Shown piece by piece: positions 35,530 through 44,599 of a stretch of 64,000 nt of DNA. Source of the DNA: Synechococcus sp. KORDI-52 (GTDB lineage: Bacteria; Cyanobacteriota; Cyanobacteriia; PCC-6307; Cyanobiaceae). The notes under the pieces are model-generated. The model searched no databases. It was not told the origin of the DNA and saw nothing but the letters and a program-made list of their open reading frames with translations. The stretch spans positions 992,001 to 1,056,000 of the forward strand of contig NZ_CP006271.1 of assembly GCF_000737595.1 (NCBI RefSeq). Reading direction: 5' to 3'. The number at the start of each line of letters is the position of its first letter. Position 1 is the first letter of the stretch. Position numbers and translations under genes: made by a program.

Positions 35530-36977
35530 GGTGATCCTCCAGAAGGGATGTCTTCGGCCTAGCGGTGGGGATGCATGGGGCTCAGGGACGCAAGCTTTCG
35601 TGCGGATTTGCTGACAATAAACTTCAGATCATTGCCAATCGCTCTCCAGTACTGTCGGGATAGCGAGGTTGGAGCTGAAGCTCCGCCTTGTCCAAGGTTT
35701 GGCTGTGACCCTGCTCCAGTCCCAAAAGCCGAAGTTCTGAGGGGCTGTCTTTGTCATTGGAGGAGGTGTCGATCCATCCATGGCAGTCGTCTTGGAGAAG
35801 AAACTCTGCTGATTGGTTCAGGACATCCATGCGTCGCGGGGGAGCTTGCCGAAGAAGCGTGTGGGGGTAATTGAGGTCACACCCAGATGGAGCAACATCA
35901 GTCGCCGCAGCTTGACTCTGCCGATCCCTTGGTGATGTGCTTCAGCCCACCAGTTGTTTGTTGGCCTTGGCCTTGGTCAGGGCAGATCGCAGGGGTTGAT
36001 TCTGGTGCCATCGGGTAGAGGTCACGGTTGCTGTGGCGGCGATGATGATGACGTCTTCTGACCACCAAATCTTTCAAATGATATTGATGCAATTGATTTT
36101 TTTGGTAAAAAGAATCGCATGGTGAAAACTGTCCTAGCCTGAGGTTGATGGGCGGAGTCATGCCATCTTCAAAATTTCAACGGTGAATACATCATCCACT
36201 TGTATTTGTAGGTATCCGCGAAAAGAATTGGAGAGCTGAAGCACCGGCTTGGTTGTCTCTTCAGGGCATGGGAGGACGTCAAAGTGGTCTACTCCACCAT
36301 TGATCTGAAACTTAAAAAGCAGTCAGCAAGTGTGTTTGCCGTTCTTTCAAGGCTTTTTATTTTTTTATCAAAAATCTACAGCTATTTCTAGGCATATTTA
36401 GTTGTAAAGCGGCTTCAATGTCAGCCCCGTCTTTTGTCTCGGGGTGTCGTTGACGGTTTCTTCTGTTCCCCTTTTGTTTGTAGGTAGACACTTTTTGCTG
36501 CGAGAGTTGGGATTGTTCTCGTTTAGACAAGAAACCCAATGGGGTAGTGGATGCATCTCCAGGGCTCGGTTTTAGCTCTCGGATCACACCACATCCCGAA
36601 GAAACCCACCTACGCTGCTAAAGGTGATCCGGCGATCAGGACCAAATTCAGCATCACGAGTCGGCGAAGCTGTCCTTGGCGAGCCTTTATATTTTCATCG
36701 AAATGAGTTCAAGTCGCATCCCCAAAAAGGACGAGACGATGACCTCCATGCGCTCCTCCAGGAGACGGTCCAGCAACAGATGTTCACTGAATATTCCCCT
36801 TGCTGTTGCACAGCCACAGCTAATCATGGCTTCAACAGCGCAGGGTCGTTTGCTTTTAGGGCAGTCATCTGTTCTCCGGCCAGAAACAGAGCAACGCGGG
36901 TGTTTTGAGCTACGGGTTGGTCGTGACTGCCTTGAATAATCTCCTTTTGTGGGCTCGAACAAATGCTGCTTCCATTG
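35530..36977. other. Low-coding accessory stretch
   Basis: No convincing gene in ~1.45 kb. Short open frames on the minus strand at 35624-35830 (MDVLNQSAEFLLQDDCHG...), 36357-36587 and 36687-36962, and on the plus strand at 36624-36908, lack ribosome binding sites, recognisable domains or biased codon use. Some may be remnants or lineage-specific peptides. Base composition varies, with AT-rich patches near 36050-36120 and 36340-36420. No repeats or tRNA remnant were noticed. Confidence 0.5.
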
Positions 36978-37355
36978 TCAGCTCCCCCCTGCGCAGCCGT
37001 TCCATTCGTTACAGGGTCTTTCCCAGAACACTCTCAGCTGCCCCCTTGGTGATTTGAAGACAAGTCCACCTTCATCGGCAACGCGCTCGTAGCTTTTGCC
37101 ATCCTGTTCAGAAGCGAAGAAGTAATCGACGCTGCCGCGATAAACCCTGACATTGCCTTGTCGTTGGCTGAAGCCGCACGGCTTCAGTTCAGTCGGTGGG
37201 AACCCATTCTCCTGGGTGAAACACCAAACATCAGCAGTGTCGGCTTGTGCTGGTGTAACCAGGGCACCGATGGCGATGGTGGTGGCGGTAAGTGTGGTGC
37301 GAATCGCTGCTTTGGCTCCCCTGATGGACATGGGCAGTTCGAGTTTAGAAATCAT
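36978..37355 (-). CDS. Small secreted Cys-containing unknown protein
   Basis: A 125-aa precursor with an N-terminal signal peptide (AAIRTTLTATTIAIGALVTPAQA, cleavage after AQA near residue 38). The mature ~87 residues, DTADVWCFTQENGFPPTELK, PCGFSQRQGNVRVYRGSVDYF and RVFWERPCNEWNGCAGGS, contain four Cys that could form two disulfides. No family was recognised. The start may instead be ATG 37331 (MSIRGAK). It stands alone in an accessory stretch, and a small membrane-protein-like ORF lies upstream on the same strand. Confidence 0.6.
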   Translation of the reverse strand: MISKLELPMSIRGAKAAIRTTLTATTIAIGALVTPAQADTADVWCFTQENGFPPTELKPCGFSQRQGNVRVYRGSVDYFFASEQDGKSYERVADEGGLVFKSPRGQLRVFWERPCNEWNGCAGGS

Positions 37356-37379
37356 GTTCAGTTTTTACTTGAAGTAAAT

Positions 37380-37739
37380 TTAGGCATAAGCTAGTGATGA
37401 ACAGCTAGAAAAACCAGCCTCCAGGTCCGAAAAGGCCCCCACAGGTTGCAATCCGAGATGAATCAGCGCGGTTGCCACAACAAGAGCTGCCAGAGACGTG
37501 ATAGTGGCTGGAAAATATTTTCTTTTTTGCTTGAAGTGCGCCCATGGATGCTTGCAGATCAGGCAAGAAATCGGGGCGGCCCAAAGGACCAGGGGCGTTA
37601 GAGGATTGTTTTTTCGCCAATGGTTGGACCAGTCCACATTAAACCCATAATTAACTTGTATAAAATTTTCTTTGGTATATCGATGTTGTTTGACCGTCTT
37701 AACACGTTGCTGAGGAAGATGTTGTTTGCATGAGGGCAA
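37380..37739 (-). CDS. Possible small membrane protein
   Basis: An open frame of 119 codons, possibly shorter if a start near VDWSNHWRKNNPLTPLVLW is used. Two hydrophobic stretches (NPLTPLVLWAAPISCLIC and ATITSLAALVVATALIHLG) suggest membrane insertion. The N-terminal 35 residues look random and may be untranslated. No family was recognised and there is no clear ribosome binding site, so coding status is doubtful. It lies 24 bp upstream of the secreted-protein gene on the same strand. Confidence 0.35.
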   Translation of the reverse strand: MPSCKQHLPQQRVKTVKQHRYTKENFIQVNYGFNVDWSNHWRKNNPLTPLVLWAAPISCLICKHPWAHFKQKRKYFPATITSLAALVVATALIHLGLQPVGAFSDLEAGFSSCSSLAYA

Positions 37740-38405
37740 TGTTGTTCTGAAAAAAATCAGATCCCACCTTTACCGGTTGATCAAGTGCTTTGGTTTTGTT
37801 TTTCCGCCGGAAACGCAGTTTTCTGGTCATTGTTCGCAGCGTTGCGTCTTGTGCCTCCAGGCTCACTGCTACGGCCTGATGGAGTGCAGGACTCAGCCAG
37901 ATCCAGGCTTCGACGGTTTCAGGTCCAGGCAGGCAATAAAAAAGGAAAGGGCCCTCAGCCCACCCCTCTTGGGGTCGACGCATTGAAGGAACAACTTTTC
38001 TTCTCCCAAATCTGCCTCAGAGGCCGCCTCGCTTCTGTGTATTCCGCACCAAATTAGGCATTTCAGCCTAGTGGGCATTCTTTCCGGATCCCTGATGATT
38101 CACAGGGCGCGAGCACCACTTCAAACGCTTTGGGAGCTGGAATGATCGCGGGTTCCCTAGCCCGCTTCTCCCTCAACATCTGATTAGAGATATGCGCCTC
38201 GCCATCCTTCGCCAGGGTTGCTGAGAGCGACCATCGCTTCCGAGTCGGAGGAGCCGACCACCTCGATGTCAACTGAACGTTGATTACGTCTGAACCATCT
38301 GCTCAGCCCTTGGGAATCGAAGGCTTTTGAGAGGATGGTTGCAGCTCTGCCTCAAGGCCCCAGGCCGTCAAAATCCGGTTTCGGCGATAGAGCTGCTGAT
38401 GCCCG
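37740..38405. other. No supported gene
   Basis: Only short overlapping frames on both strands (for example 37699-37983 minus and 38063-38272 minus), with Arg/Ser/Pro-rich translations typical of non-coding GC-rich DNA. No hairpin with a T-tract and no known RNA gene was recognised. Confidence 0.5.
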
Positions 38406-38654
38406 CTAGACCTCTGCTGCCTTGCACCAGGCAGGGTTTTTCAGCAGTGTCCAGCCCTGCCTTTGGAGTGACTGCCACAACTGGTCGGCAGCTTCTTTGC
38501 CGAGGTAGCGGCGTTCTTTGAGCAGCGGTGGGCCATCGGGCATGGTCCGCCCCCGATCCGCGAAGACCTTTGGGTCACGGATCCATGCCTTCTCGTCGCG
38601 GTGGAAGCGCCAGATCCAGTAGTTGTCGCGGTCGATCAGCCAGCCTTCGCGCAT
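38406..38654 (-). CDS. DUF1651 family protein
   Basis: An 82-aa protein. MREGWLIDRDNYWIWRFHRD, EKAWIRDPKVFADRGRTMPD and ERRYLGKEAADQLWQSLQRQGW match DUF1651, a small family expanded in marine Synechococcus and Prochlorococcus, of unknown function. The Trp-rich GWLIDxxxxWxxRFHRD core is its hallmark. TTG 38657 and ATG 38654 are adjacent; the ATG is used. Members often lie in variable regions, as here, and are reported as multi-copy within genomes. Confidence 0.8.
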   Translation of the reverse strand: MREGWLIDRDNYWIWRFHRDEKAWIRDPKVFADRGRTMPDGPPLLKERRYLGKEAADQLWQSLQRQGWTLLKNPAWCKAAEV

Positions 38655-39222
38655 CAACCATCAAGCAAGTACGCCCGTACTAGCGACGGGTGTGGTGGCG
38701 CTGCAATGCTGTCGCCTGAAGAAAACCTGTGGAAGTGTGCCACCACCCACCAGCTGCTGGCCATGGTGATGGTGTGGGTCTGGCAGGGAAACCGGCCGCC
38801 ACGCGGGGATCGAGGCCTAACGGACTCTCCCCAACCCTGAGGGGGATCGAGGACCACCTGGACTCTCCCCCACAGCATTCACTGTCGAATCAGCCGCAAA
38901 TATCGTTTGATTCCGATGACTTGCCTCTGTTTCTGGTTTTCAGTACTCCGGAAGTGATCTGCGTGAGTGAAATGACGTGAGTTATTGATCTGCATCCTCG
39001 TGTGGACAGTTTTGGCTTCACGTTCCGTGCGATCTGGTGCCAAGGTCATTGCCCTGTCCCTGCTGAGACACGTTGTCCAGGCAGGGACGGGGCAGTACAG
39101 GCGTTGTTGGGTAAGGGTGCAGACATTTTTGATATGAGTGTTCATGCTTCGAACCAGCACAAGCCTGATTTGATGTGAGAAATGGATTGGGAGTTTTTGA
39201 TTTTAGTTATTGGGTCTTGGTC
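38655..39222. other. Gene-poor stretch with one doubtful small ORF
   Basis: A plus-strand frame at 38706-38840 would encode 44 aa (MLSPEENLWKCATTHQLLAM, VMVWVWQGNRPPRGDRGL), partly hydrophobic, but without a clear ribosome binding site. The rest shows no gene. The imperfect direct repeat at 38805-38871 overlaps the end of that frame. Composition becomes AT-rich after 38900 towards the TauE/SafE gene. Confidence 0.4.
38805..38871. repeat. Imperfect direct repeat, two copies
   Basis: GGGGATCGAGG, 6 nt, GGACTCTCCCC (38805-38832) is repeated as GGGGGATCGAGG, 7 nt, GGACTCTCCCCC (38841-38871). Each unit has C-rich and G-rich ends that can also pair across the junction (CTCCCC with GGGGGA). Confidence 0.6.
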
Positions 39223-40017
39223 TTAGTTTCCAATTATCATCACAATAAGTTCGATGCTGACTACTGCTATTAAAAGGAAATAAATCCACTTTTTAATCCA
39301 AGGTTGTAGGGCAACTTTTGCTGCCCACCATGACCCTAAAGCGCCTCCAGCGGCTAATGTGATGCCAGGTACCCAGTCAATCTTGCCTTCTAAAAAGAAG
39401 ATGGGGATGGAGAGTATTGAAGCCGTCAGCAGAAATACTGCCTTTATGGGATTTGCTTCGGTAACATCCATGGAGCCAAGCATCACCAATGCAAGAATCA
39501 TGTATGTGGCGGAGTCTAAGACTATGAATCCAGTCCAAAAGCCCACCAGGAAAAGTGCTGGAAGTATGAAGCGACTTTCTTTGTCTTGACGAGATTCTTT
39601 TAAAAAAATAAATCTCTTTGATCCAATGACAAGAATGGCCAATGCGGTAAATATTGCGATATTGATCACAAGCTGTATTCTGTCGTCATTCAGATATGTT
39701 GCAGCTCTGGCCCCTAGGATTGCTCCTGTCGCGAGAGGCGCCGACAGTACGAGGGTTTTTCTCCAAGGTATAGATTTTGCTTTTTGAAAGCTGATTACAG
39801 CTGAGAAAGATCCGAGTAAAACGCCAAGTCGATTCGTCCCGTTGGCGATGCCGGGCGGCACTCCCAGTAAAATCAGAAGAGGAAGCGTTATCGCTGATCC
39901 GCTGCTGGCAAGGGTGTTGAGGGCTCCTGCAAATGCTCCACCTATGAGAAGCATTGGTATCTCCCATGCGTTCATTCCCTGTCTCCAGATGTTCAGTAGA
40001 CCTTCTGGTAGCAACAT
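39223..40017 (-). CDS. TauE/SafE-family membrane transporter
   Basis: A 264-aa protein with about eight hydrophobic helices. The family repeat shows as GGAFAGALNTLASSGSAITL then LLGVPPGIANGTNRLGVLLG in the first half, and LVGFWTGFIVLDSATYMILA plus AAGGALGSWWAAKVALQPWI in the second. The family exports or imports sulfite, sulfonates or other organic anions; the substrate here is unknown. The DNA is AT-rich compared with the core, in line with the surrounding accessory stretch. No sulfur-metabolism genes are adjacent. A start at 39975 (MNAWEIPM) is possible. Confidence 0.82.
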   Translation of the reverse strand: MLLPEGLLNIWRQGMNAWEIPMLLIGGAFAGALNTLASSGSAITLPLLILLGVPPGIANGTNRLGVLLGSFSAVISFQKAKSIPWRKTLVLSAPLATGAILGARAATYLNDDRIQLVINIAIFTALAILVIGSKRFIFLKESRQDKESRFILPALFLVGFWTGFIVLDSATYMILALVMLGSMDVTEANPIKAVFLLTASILSIPIFFLEGKIDWVPGITLAAGGALGSWWAAKVALQPWIKKWIYFLLIAVVSIELIVMIIGN

Positions 40018-40394
40018 TTGGTCGCGCGCGACAATGAATTTAACTTTTTGAATCTTATGAGGTTTGTGCGCTCAGTCAGGTGATTGGTCTGTGCTCTTGG
40101 TGTGATGTTGAATTTGAAGAATATCTCTGTAGATGCTTCGGGCCTGCTCAGCACCAAATGCGTCAGATTCGTCGTTTCGACGTGTTGCAATCAGTCCTCT
40201 CGGCAGGAACGCAATGCGGTAGTTGCCGGTCATGGGTTCAGATATTTCTGAGATGAGGGTTCCCTACTTCTCTCAGGCGAAAAAACAGATTGCCTTTAAA
40301 GCCTGGGTTACATCACTCCTTGCTCTTTCAGTGGGCGAGCATTGATGAGATTTGTTCTGATGCTTCGATGAGAGTTTTGTTGCTTCAGACCGTC
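40018..40394. other. No supported gene
   Basis: Short frames only, such as 39993-40190 on the minus strand and a 37-codon plus-strand frame at 40232-40345, none with a ribosome binding site or recognisable domain. Presumably holds the promoter of the TauE/SafE gene. Confidence 0.45.
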
Positions 40395-40553
40395 TCAGCT
40401 TTGTTCACGAGCTTTTTTGGCTGCGAGCCCGGCTTCCACTGATGTGCCAGCAGCGAGGGCGACGGGTCCAAGTAAGCCAATCAATTGGTTTTGGATGTCT
40501 CCGGCGCCCTGTGCTCCTTCTCCAAGCACTGCACCAAGGACAAACCAGGTCAT
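40395..40553 (-). CDS. Possible 52-aa small membrane protein
   Basis: A minus-strand frame translates as MTWFVLGAVLGEGAQGAGDI, QNQLIGLLGPVALAAGTSVE, AGLAAKKAREQS. It has two weakly hydrophobic, Gly/Ala-rich segments and a basic C-terminus, more protein-like than overlapping frames. The frame remains open upstream to about 40620 without an ATG (preceding residues RRWKAYWITCALA), so a longer form with an unusual start cannot be excluded. No family was recognised. Confidence 0.4.
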   Translation of the reverse strand: MTWFVLGAVLGEGAQGAGDIQNQLIGLLGPVALAAGTSVEAGLAAKKAREQS

Positions 40554-40759
40554 TGCCAGAGCACATGTGATCCAGTACGCCTTCCAGCGGCGCTGGTGCA
40601 GGTACCCGGCGCCTCATCCCGGAATCACGTTCAAGGTGATGACCACCCAGCCTGCTGATGCTGCGCTAATCACGCCTTGCTGTCCTCTGCACCCTGAGGT
40701 TCAACACCGTCAACTCAAAGCCGAAGCCATGATCCGCGAGCAGGGCGAAACGTCCCCGT

Positions 40760-41590
40760 TCATGAGCCATAGGGTCCAAATCGCGTTGCACAGGCGGCAC
40801 CACACTGGGCGCCCAAGGCGATGGCCTTCGCCAAGGACCAGCGCGCAGCAAGGCCGGTGACCACCCCCGCTGCAAAGCTGTCACCGCAGCCGTAGCTCTC
40901 CACCAAGGGCCCGTGGAGGAGGGCAGGGGCATAGCGACCGCCCGGATGGCTGAAGCCCCCTGCGGCACCTTCGGTTTGAATCAGCGTGTGGGGGGCTGTG
41001 TTCAACTGTTCCGGCTCCACCCGCTCATCCGGATCAAGGCCACTGCCAATCAGGGCGTCGAGGGCTACACCGGCCTCCTGAAGCACAGGCAAACCAATCC
41101 GCGGAGTCGCGGCCAGGACTGCAGCCGACCGGCAGGCTTTCAATAGAGGCGCATCAGCTGCGGTGGCGAAGAGGCCGTCGCATTCGCCGAGGGCCTCCCA
41201 GGGCAGGTCATCGTCGAGCGTTGGGGTCAGCCGCTCGCCGATCACGGTGATCGCCCGGTCCCCTTCGCGATCCACCAAGCTCAGACCTCGCCGGGTTGGT
41301 GCCTCCCTCCAGGCGACATGAACATCAAGGCCCAGATGTTCGAGCCGCTTGATGCAGGCTTCGCCGACCGAATCGCGACCCAGGGCCGTAAAGAACTGGA
41401 CGGGCTGCTGCAGCAACCGCGCCATCTGCACAGCAACGACGGCGCCACCTCCAGCAGGTTCCTGCAGGGTCTGCAGGGCGTGACCAATGGCCCCGGGACG
41501 GGGCCACTGATCCACCGCCAGAAATTCCACCCACTCGACATGGCCGACGACGGCCAAGCGCAGGGGCGGCAGGGCGGAGGCGGAAGACAA
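40760..41590 (-). CDS. PfkB/ribokinase-family sugar kinase
   Basis: A 276-aa carbohydrate or nucleoside kinase. PfkB features are the N-terminal RLAVVGHVEWVEFLAVDQWP, GGGAVVAVQMARLLQQPVQF, TALGRDSVGEACIKRLEHLG and the C-terminal PfkB signature VESYGCGDSFAAGVVTGLAA, in which GCGDSF carries the catalytic Asp and anion hole. The protein is slightly shorter than typical (~300 aa). The substrate cannot be assigned. It lies 125 bp downstream of yebC on the same strand and ends where the accessory stretch begins. Confidence 0.88.
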   Translation of the reverse strand: MSSASALPPLRLAVVGHVEWVEFLAVDQWPRPGAIGHALQTLQEPAGGGAVVAVQMARLLQQPVQFFTALGRDSVGEACIKRLEHLGLDVHVAWREAPTRRGLSLVDREGDRAITVIGERLTPTLDDDLPWEALGECDGLFATAADAPLLKACRSAAVLAATPRIGLPVLQEAGVALDALIGSGLDPDERVEPEQLNTAPHTLIQTEGAAGGFSHPGGRYAPALLHGPLVESYGCGDSFAAGVVTGLAARWSLAKAIALGAQCGAACATRFGPYGS

Positions 41591-41715
41591 CGGCAGTCCA
41601 TGACGGCTGAAAACCCATCAAACTCCCCCAACGGGATGCCCAGAGTCTTTGGGGCCTGCAGGCCATTCCCAACGGGTTGCCTATGACGCTGGCCGCGGCC
41701 GTGAATTCATTGATG

Positions 41716-42459
41716 TCAGTCGATCTGCAGGTCTGGCGCCAGTTCGAGATTGGCGCTGACGCTTCGCACGTCATCGAGTCCATCGAGGGCGTCCAGCAGC
41801 TTCAGGCAGCTTTGAGCGGTTTCGGGATCACTGACTGAGACGCTGGTCTGGGCGGACCAGTGATGACCCCATTCCCGCACATCCCAGCCAGCCCGGTGCA
41901 AGCCGTCCTGAAGGCTCTCGAGAGCTTCAAAGGAACCGTGCACCAGTACGGCTTCGTTCACCATTTCATAACCATCGGCGGCCAGCTCCAGGAGGCTGTC
42001 CAGCAGCCGCTCCTCGTCGTCGGGGCCGGCATTGAGGATCACTTCGCTGCGGTGTTCGAACAGATAGGCCACGCAGCCGTTTTCGCCCAGGTTGCCGCCG
42101 TTCTTGCTGAAGGCCAGCCGCAGATCCGCCGCGGTGCGGTTGCGGTTGTCGGTGAGCGCCTCCACCAGCACCGCCATGCCACCGGGGCCATAGCCCTCGT
42201 AGCGCACCTCTTCAAGCTGGGCTCCATCGCCCGCCTGGCCTGAACCCTTGGCGATGGCGCGTTCGATGTTGACGGCGGGGACTCCCGCCGCTCGGGCTTT
42301 GCTGATGGCCGTTCGCAACTGGAAATTCCCGGCGGGATCGGCTCCGGCCCTGGCCGCCACCATGATCTCTCGCCCCAGTCGGGTGAACACCGCACCCCGT
42401 TTGGCGTCAACGACGGCCTTGGTGCGTTTGATCTGGGACCATTTGCTGTGGCCAGCCAT
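41716..42459 (-). CDS. YebC/PmpR-family protein
   Basis: A 247-aa protein of the YebC family. It starts [40 protein letters not shown], with [20 protein letters not shown]-type sequence and [40 protein letters not shown]. The family was long annotated as transcription regulators; some members act in translation of difficult peptide motifs. Which applies here is unknown. Upstream lies truB, 53 bp away and co-directional. Confidence 0.95.
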   Translation of the reverse strand: MAGHSKWSQIKRTKAVVDAKRGAVFTRLGREIMVAARAGADPAGNFQLRTAISKARAAGVPAVNIERAIAKGSGQAGDGAQLEEVRYEGYGPGGMAVLVEALTDNRNRTAADLRLAFSKNGGNLGENGCVAYLFEHRSEVILNAGPDDEERLLDSLLELAADGYEMVNEAVLVHGSFEALESLQDGLHRAGWDVREWGHHWSAQTSVSVSDPETAQSCLKLLDALDGLDDVRSVSANLELAPDLQID

Positions 42460-42512
42460 CGCGTCAGCTCAGCGCGGGATGAGCTCGGAGAGTACTGAGC
42501 GATCGGGTGTGT

Positions 42513-43421
42513 TCAGCCTGCTGCATCGAACACCACTTTGGGTCGCAACAGATCCTCGTCCTCTCGGTGGCCGATGCCGGCCAAACTTCCATCCGCATTG
42601 CACACCACAACAGTCTCCCCAGCACCACGCTCCATCGCGATGCGCCGGCCGCAGCGCCAGTCGATTTGTTCGTTTTCGCTGAGATTGCGCCGGGGCAGAG
42701 CGCCCAGAGCCAGCAGTGGAGAGACGGGATCGGGCGGCGGAGCGTCTCGCTCCGGCAAAGGATGGGCCTGGTGCGCATGGAACCCCAGGGCCTGGGTGCG
42801 ACGCAGGGAGGCCAGGCAACCTCCACAGCCGAGGGTTGCCCCGAGATCCCTGGCAATCGAGCGGATGTAGGTGCCGGCGGAGCAGTGCACCTCAATGTTC
42901 AGTTGCCCCAGCGCGGCATTCCAGTGCAACAGCTTCAGCCGGTGCACGGTGACGGCCCGCAGCGGCAGCTCCATGGCTTCGCCGCGCCGGGCTCGGGCAT
43001 AGGCCCGTTCGCCATTCACATGGATGGCGGAGACCTGCGGTGGACGTTGTTCAATCGCGCCCCTGAACGGCTCCAGGGCGGCATCGAGCTCGTCTGTGCT
43101 GAGGGAAGGCCAGACCTGTTGTTCCAACAGCTTTCCCTCCAGGTCGTCGCTGTTGGTGCGCCTGCCCAGCTGGATGACGCCCTTGTAGGTCTTGTCTCCG
43201 GGGAGGTATGGCAGCAGTCGGGTGGCCGGCCCCAGGGCGATGGGGAGCACCCCGGTGACAGCAGGGTCGAGGGTGCCGCCATGGCCCACGCGCTTGAGGC
43301 CGTAACTGCGGCGCAGGCGGCTGACGCAAGCGTGGGAGGTGAGGCCTGCGGGCTTGTCGATCACCACGAAGCCGAAGGGGCCGTTCACCGATGCTGGAGC
43401 GGGATGCCCTGACTGTTGCAT
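42513..43421 (-). CDS. truB: tRNA pseudouridine(55) synthase
   Basis: Makes pseudouridine 55 in the T arm of tRNAs. A ~302-aa protein with FVVIDKPAGLTSHACVSRLR, the catalytic Asp in GHGGTLDPAVTGVLPIALGP, TKxY-type DKTYKGVIQLGRRTNSDDLE, QRPPQVSAIHVNGERAYARA and CSAGTYIRSIARDLGATLGC. ATG 43421 is chosen; ATG 43460 is in frame but leaves only 2 bp to the divergent methyltransferase start. Confidence 0.94.
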   Translation of the reverse strand: MQQSGHPAPASVNGPFGFVVIDKPAGLTSHACVSRLRRSYGLKRVGHGGTLDPAVTGVLPIALGPATRLLPYLPGDKTYKGVIQLGRRTNSDDLEGKLLEQQVWPSLSTDELDAALEPFRGAIEQRPPQVSAIHVNGERAYARARRGEAMELPLRAVTVHRLKLLHWNAALGQLNIEVHCSAGTYIRSIARDLGATLGCGGCLASLRRTQALGFHAHQAHPLPERDAPPPDPVSPLLALGALPRRNLSENEQIDWRCGRRIAMERGAGETVVVCNADGSLAGIGHREDEDLLRPKVVFDAAG

Positions 43422-43462
43422 TCCGCCGGCTGCGTAGGTTGGCCGCGCCCTGACGTTCATCC

Positions 43463-44215
43463 ATGCCCCAGCTCCGCAGCAGCACGGATGTGGACGTTTC
43501 CGCCTTTCTGGAGGACGGGCTGGGCATCAAGCAGCACCTCAGCCGTTATCTCGATCTCACGACGGAGCAGCTGGAGCAGCGTCTGCCCAGCAGCACCGAC
43601 GAGCTGGCGGATCTGCATCCCGGTGCGTTCCGTCCTGAGGATGCCACCGCCTTCTACGAAGACACAGTCGGAACGGGGCACCTGCTGGAGCTGGCGGCCT
43701 GGCATCTTTCCAGTGCGGACTACATCGCCGACACCCTGCGCTTGCAGGGCATGGCGGTGCAGGGCCAGGTGCTCGATTTCGGTGGTGGCATCGGCACCCA
43801 TGCCCTCTCGGCGGCGGCGCTGTCGGAGGTCGATCACGTCTGGTTTGTGGATCTCAATCCCCACAACCAGGCCTTTGTCCAGCAACGGGCGCAAAGCCTC
43901 GGTCTGGCGGACAAGCTTTCGGTGCATCGGGACCTCAGCAGCACGGGCGATGTGCGTTTCGATGCAGTCGTCTGCCTCGATGTGCTGGAACATTTGCCGA
44001 ATCCCTCGGCGCAGTTGCAGGAGTTTCACCAGCGCATGGCTCCCGGGGCCATTGCTCTTCTCAACTGGTACTTCTTCAAGGGCCATCAGGGGGAGTACCC
44101 CTTCCACTTCGACGATCCAGCCCTCGTGGACGGGTTTTTCAGCACCCTGCAGGCCCAGTTCCTGGAGGTGTTTCACCCCCTCTTGATCACGGCCCGTCTG
44201 TACCGCCGCTCCTGA
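43463..44215 (+). CDS. Class I SAM-dependent methyltransferase
   Basis: A 250-aa protein. SAM-binding motif I is GQVLDFGGGIGTHALSAAAL, followed by an acidic motif II (VWFVDLNPHN) and motif IV/post-II VRFDAVVCLDVLEHLPNPSA, the UbiE/Coq5 or methyltransf_11 style. The N-terminal ~90 residues are helical (GIKQHLSRYLDLTTEQLEQR). The C-terminus EYPFHFDDPALVDGFFSTLQ may be a substrate lid. The substrate is unknown. It is divergent from truB and convergent with rpmA. Confidence 0.85.
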   Translation: MPQLRSSTDVDVSAFLEDGLGIKQHLSRYLDLTTEQLEQRLPSSTDELADLHPGAFRPEDATAFYEDTVGTGHLLELAAWHLSSADYIADTLRLQGMAVQGQVLDFGGGIGTHALSAAALSEVDHVWFVDLNPHNQAFVQQRAQSLGLADKLSVHRDLSSTGDVRFDAVVCLDVLEHLPNPSAQLQEFHQRMAPGAIALLNWYFFKGHQGEYPFHFDDPALVDGFFSTLQAQFLEVFHPLLITARLYRRS

Positions 44216-44226
44216 GGGTCAGGCAA

Positions 44227-44258
44227 CAAAAAACCCGATGCCACAACGGCATCGGGCC
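44227..44258 (-). terminator. Rho-independent terminator after rpmA
   Basis: CCCGATGCC and GGCATCGGG form a perfect 9-bp stem with a 5-nt loop; on the minus strand it ends in seven T. It closes the rplU-rpmA unit and may also stop the convergent methyltransferase transcript. Confidence 0.92.
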
Positions 44259-44282
44259 TTGAATTCGTGCTTGAGACGAAAC

Positions 44283-44549
44283 TCAGACTGCTGCGGTGAT
44301 GTTGATGCGCTTGCGATTGCGCAGGCCGCGGCGGATCGATTCGAACTTAACGACGCCATCGGTGAGGGCGAACAGGGTGTCGTCCTTGCCTTTGCCCACG
44401 TTGATGCCGGGCAGAACGGAGGTGCCGCGCTGGCGGATCAGGATGGATCCGGCGGTGACGGTTTCGCCGCCATAGGCCTTCACGCCAAGGCGTTTGGCGT
44501 TTGAGTCGCGGCCGTTACGGGTTGAACCTGTGCCTTTTTTATGTGCCAT
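44283..44549 (-). CDS. rpmA: 50S ribosomal protein L27
   Basis: An 88-aa ribosomal protein near the peptidyl transferase centre. It starts [20 protein letters not shown], then [40 protein letters not shown] and [20 protein letters not shown], matching bacterial L27. It is 50 bp downstream of rplU in the standard rplU-rpmA order. A strong terminator follows. Confidence 0.97.
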   Translation of the reverse strand: MAHKKGTGSTRNGRDSNAKRLGVKAYGGETVTAGSILIRQRGTSVLPGINVGKGKDDTLFALTDGVVKFESIRRGLRNRKRINITAAV

Positions 44550-44599
44550 GAGAAGAAAAAGGAGGTGGGTGGGGCGGTCGATGAGGCGAGCGGGAGCTG

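Noticed and set aside
35359-37739. A RiPP (lanthipeptide) gene cluster around the Nif11 gene
   Set aside because: No LanM-type synthetase, peptidase-transporter or core peptide with Cys and Ser/Thr was found nearby; the Cys-rich secreted protein at 36978 has an ordinary signal peptide.
38654-38980. Frames at 38654-38878 (minus) and 38729-38980 (plus)
   Set aside because: Overlap each other and the direct repeat, lack ribosome binding sites and have no recognisable domain.
40417-40968. Plus- and minus-strand frames around 40417-40860 and 40666-40968
   Set aside because: Arg/Pro/Thr-rich and partly antisense to the PfkB kinase; the shorter minus-strand frame at 40395-40553 looks more protein-like.
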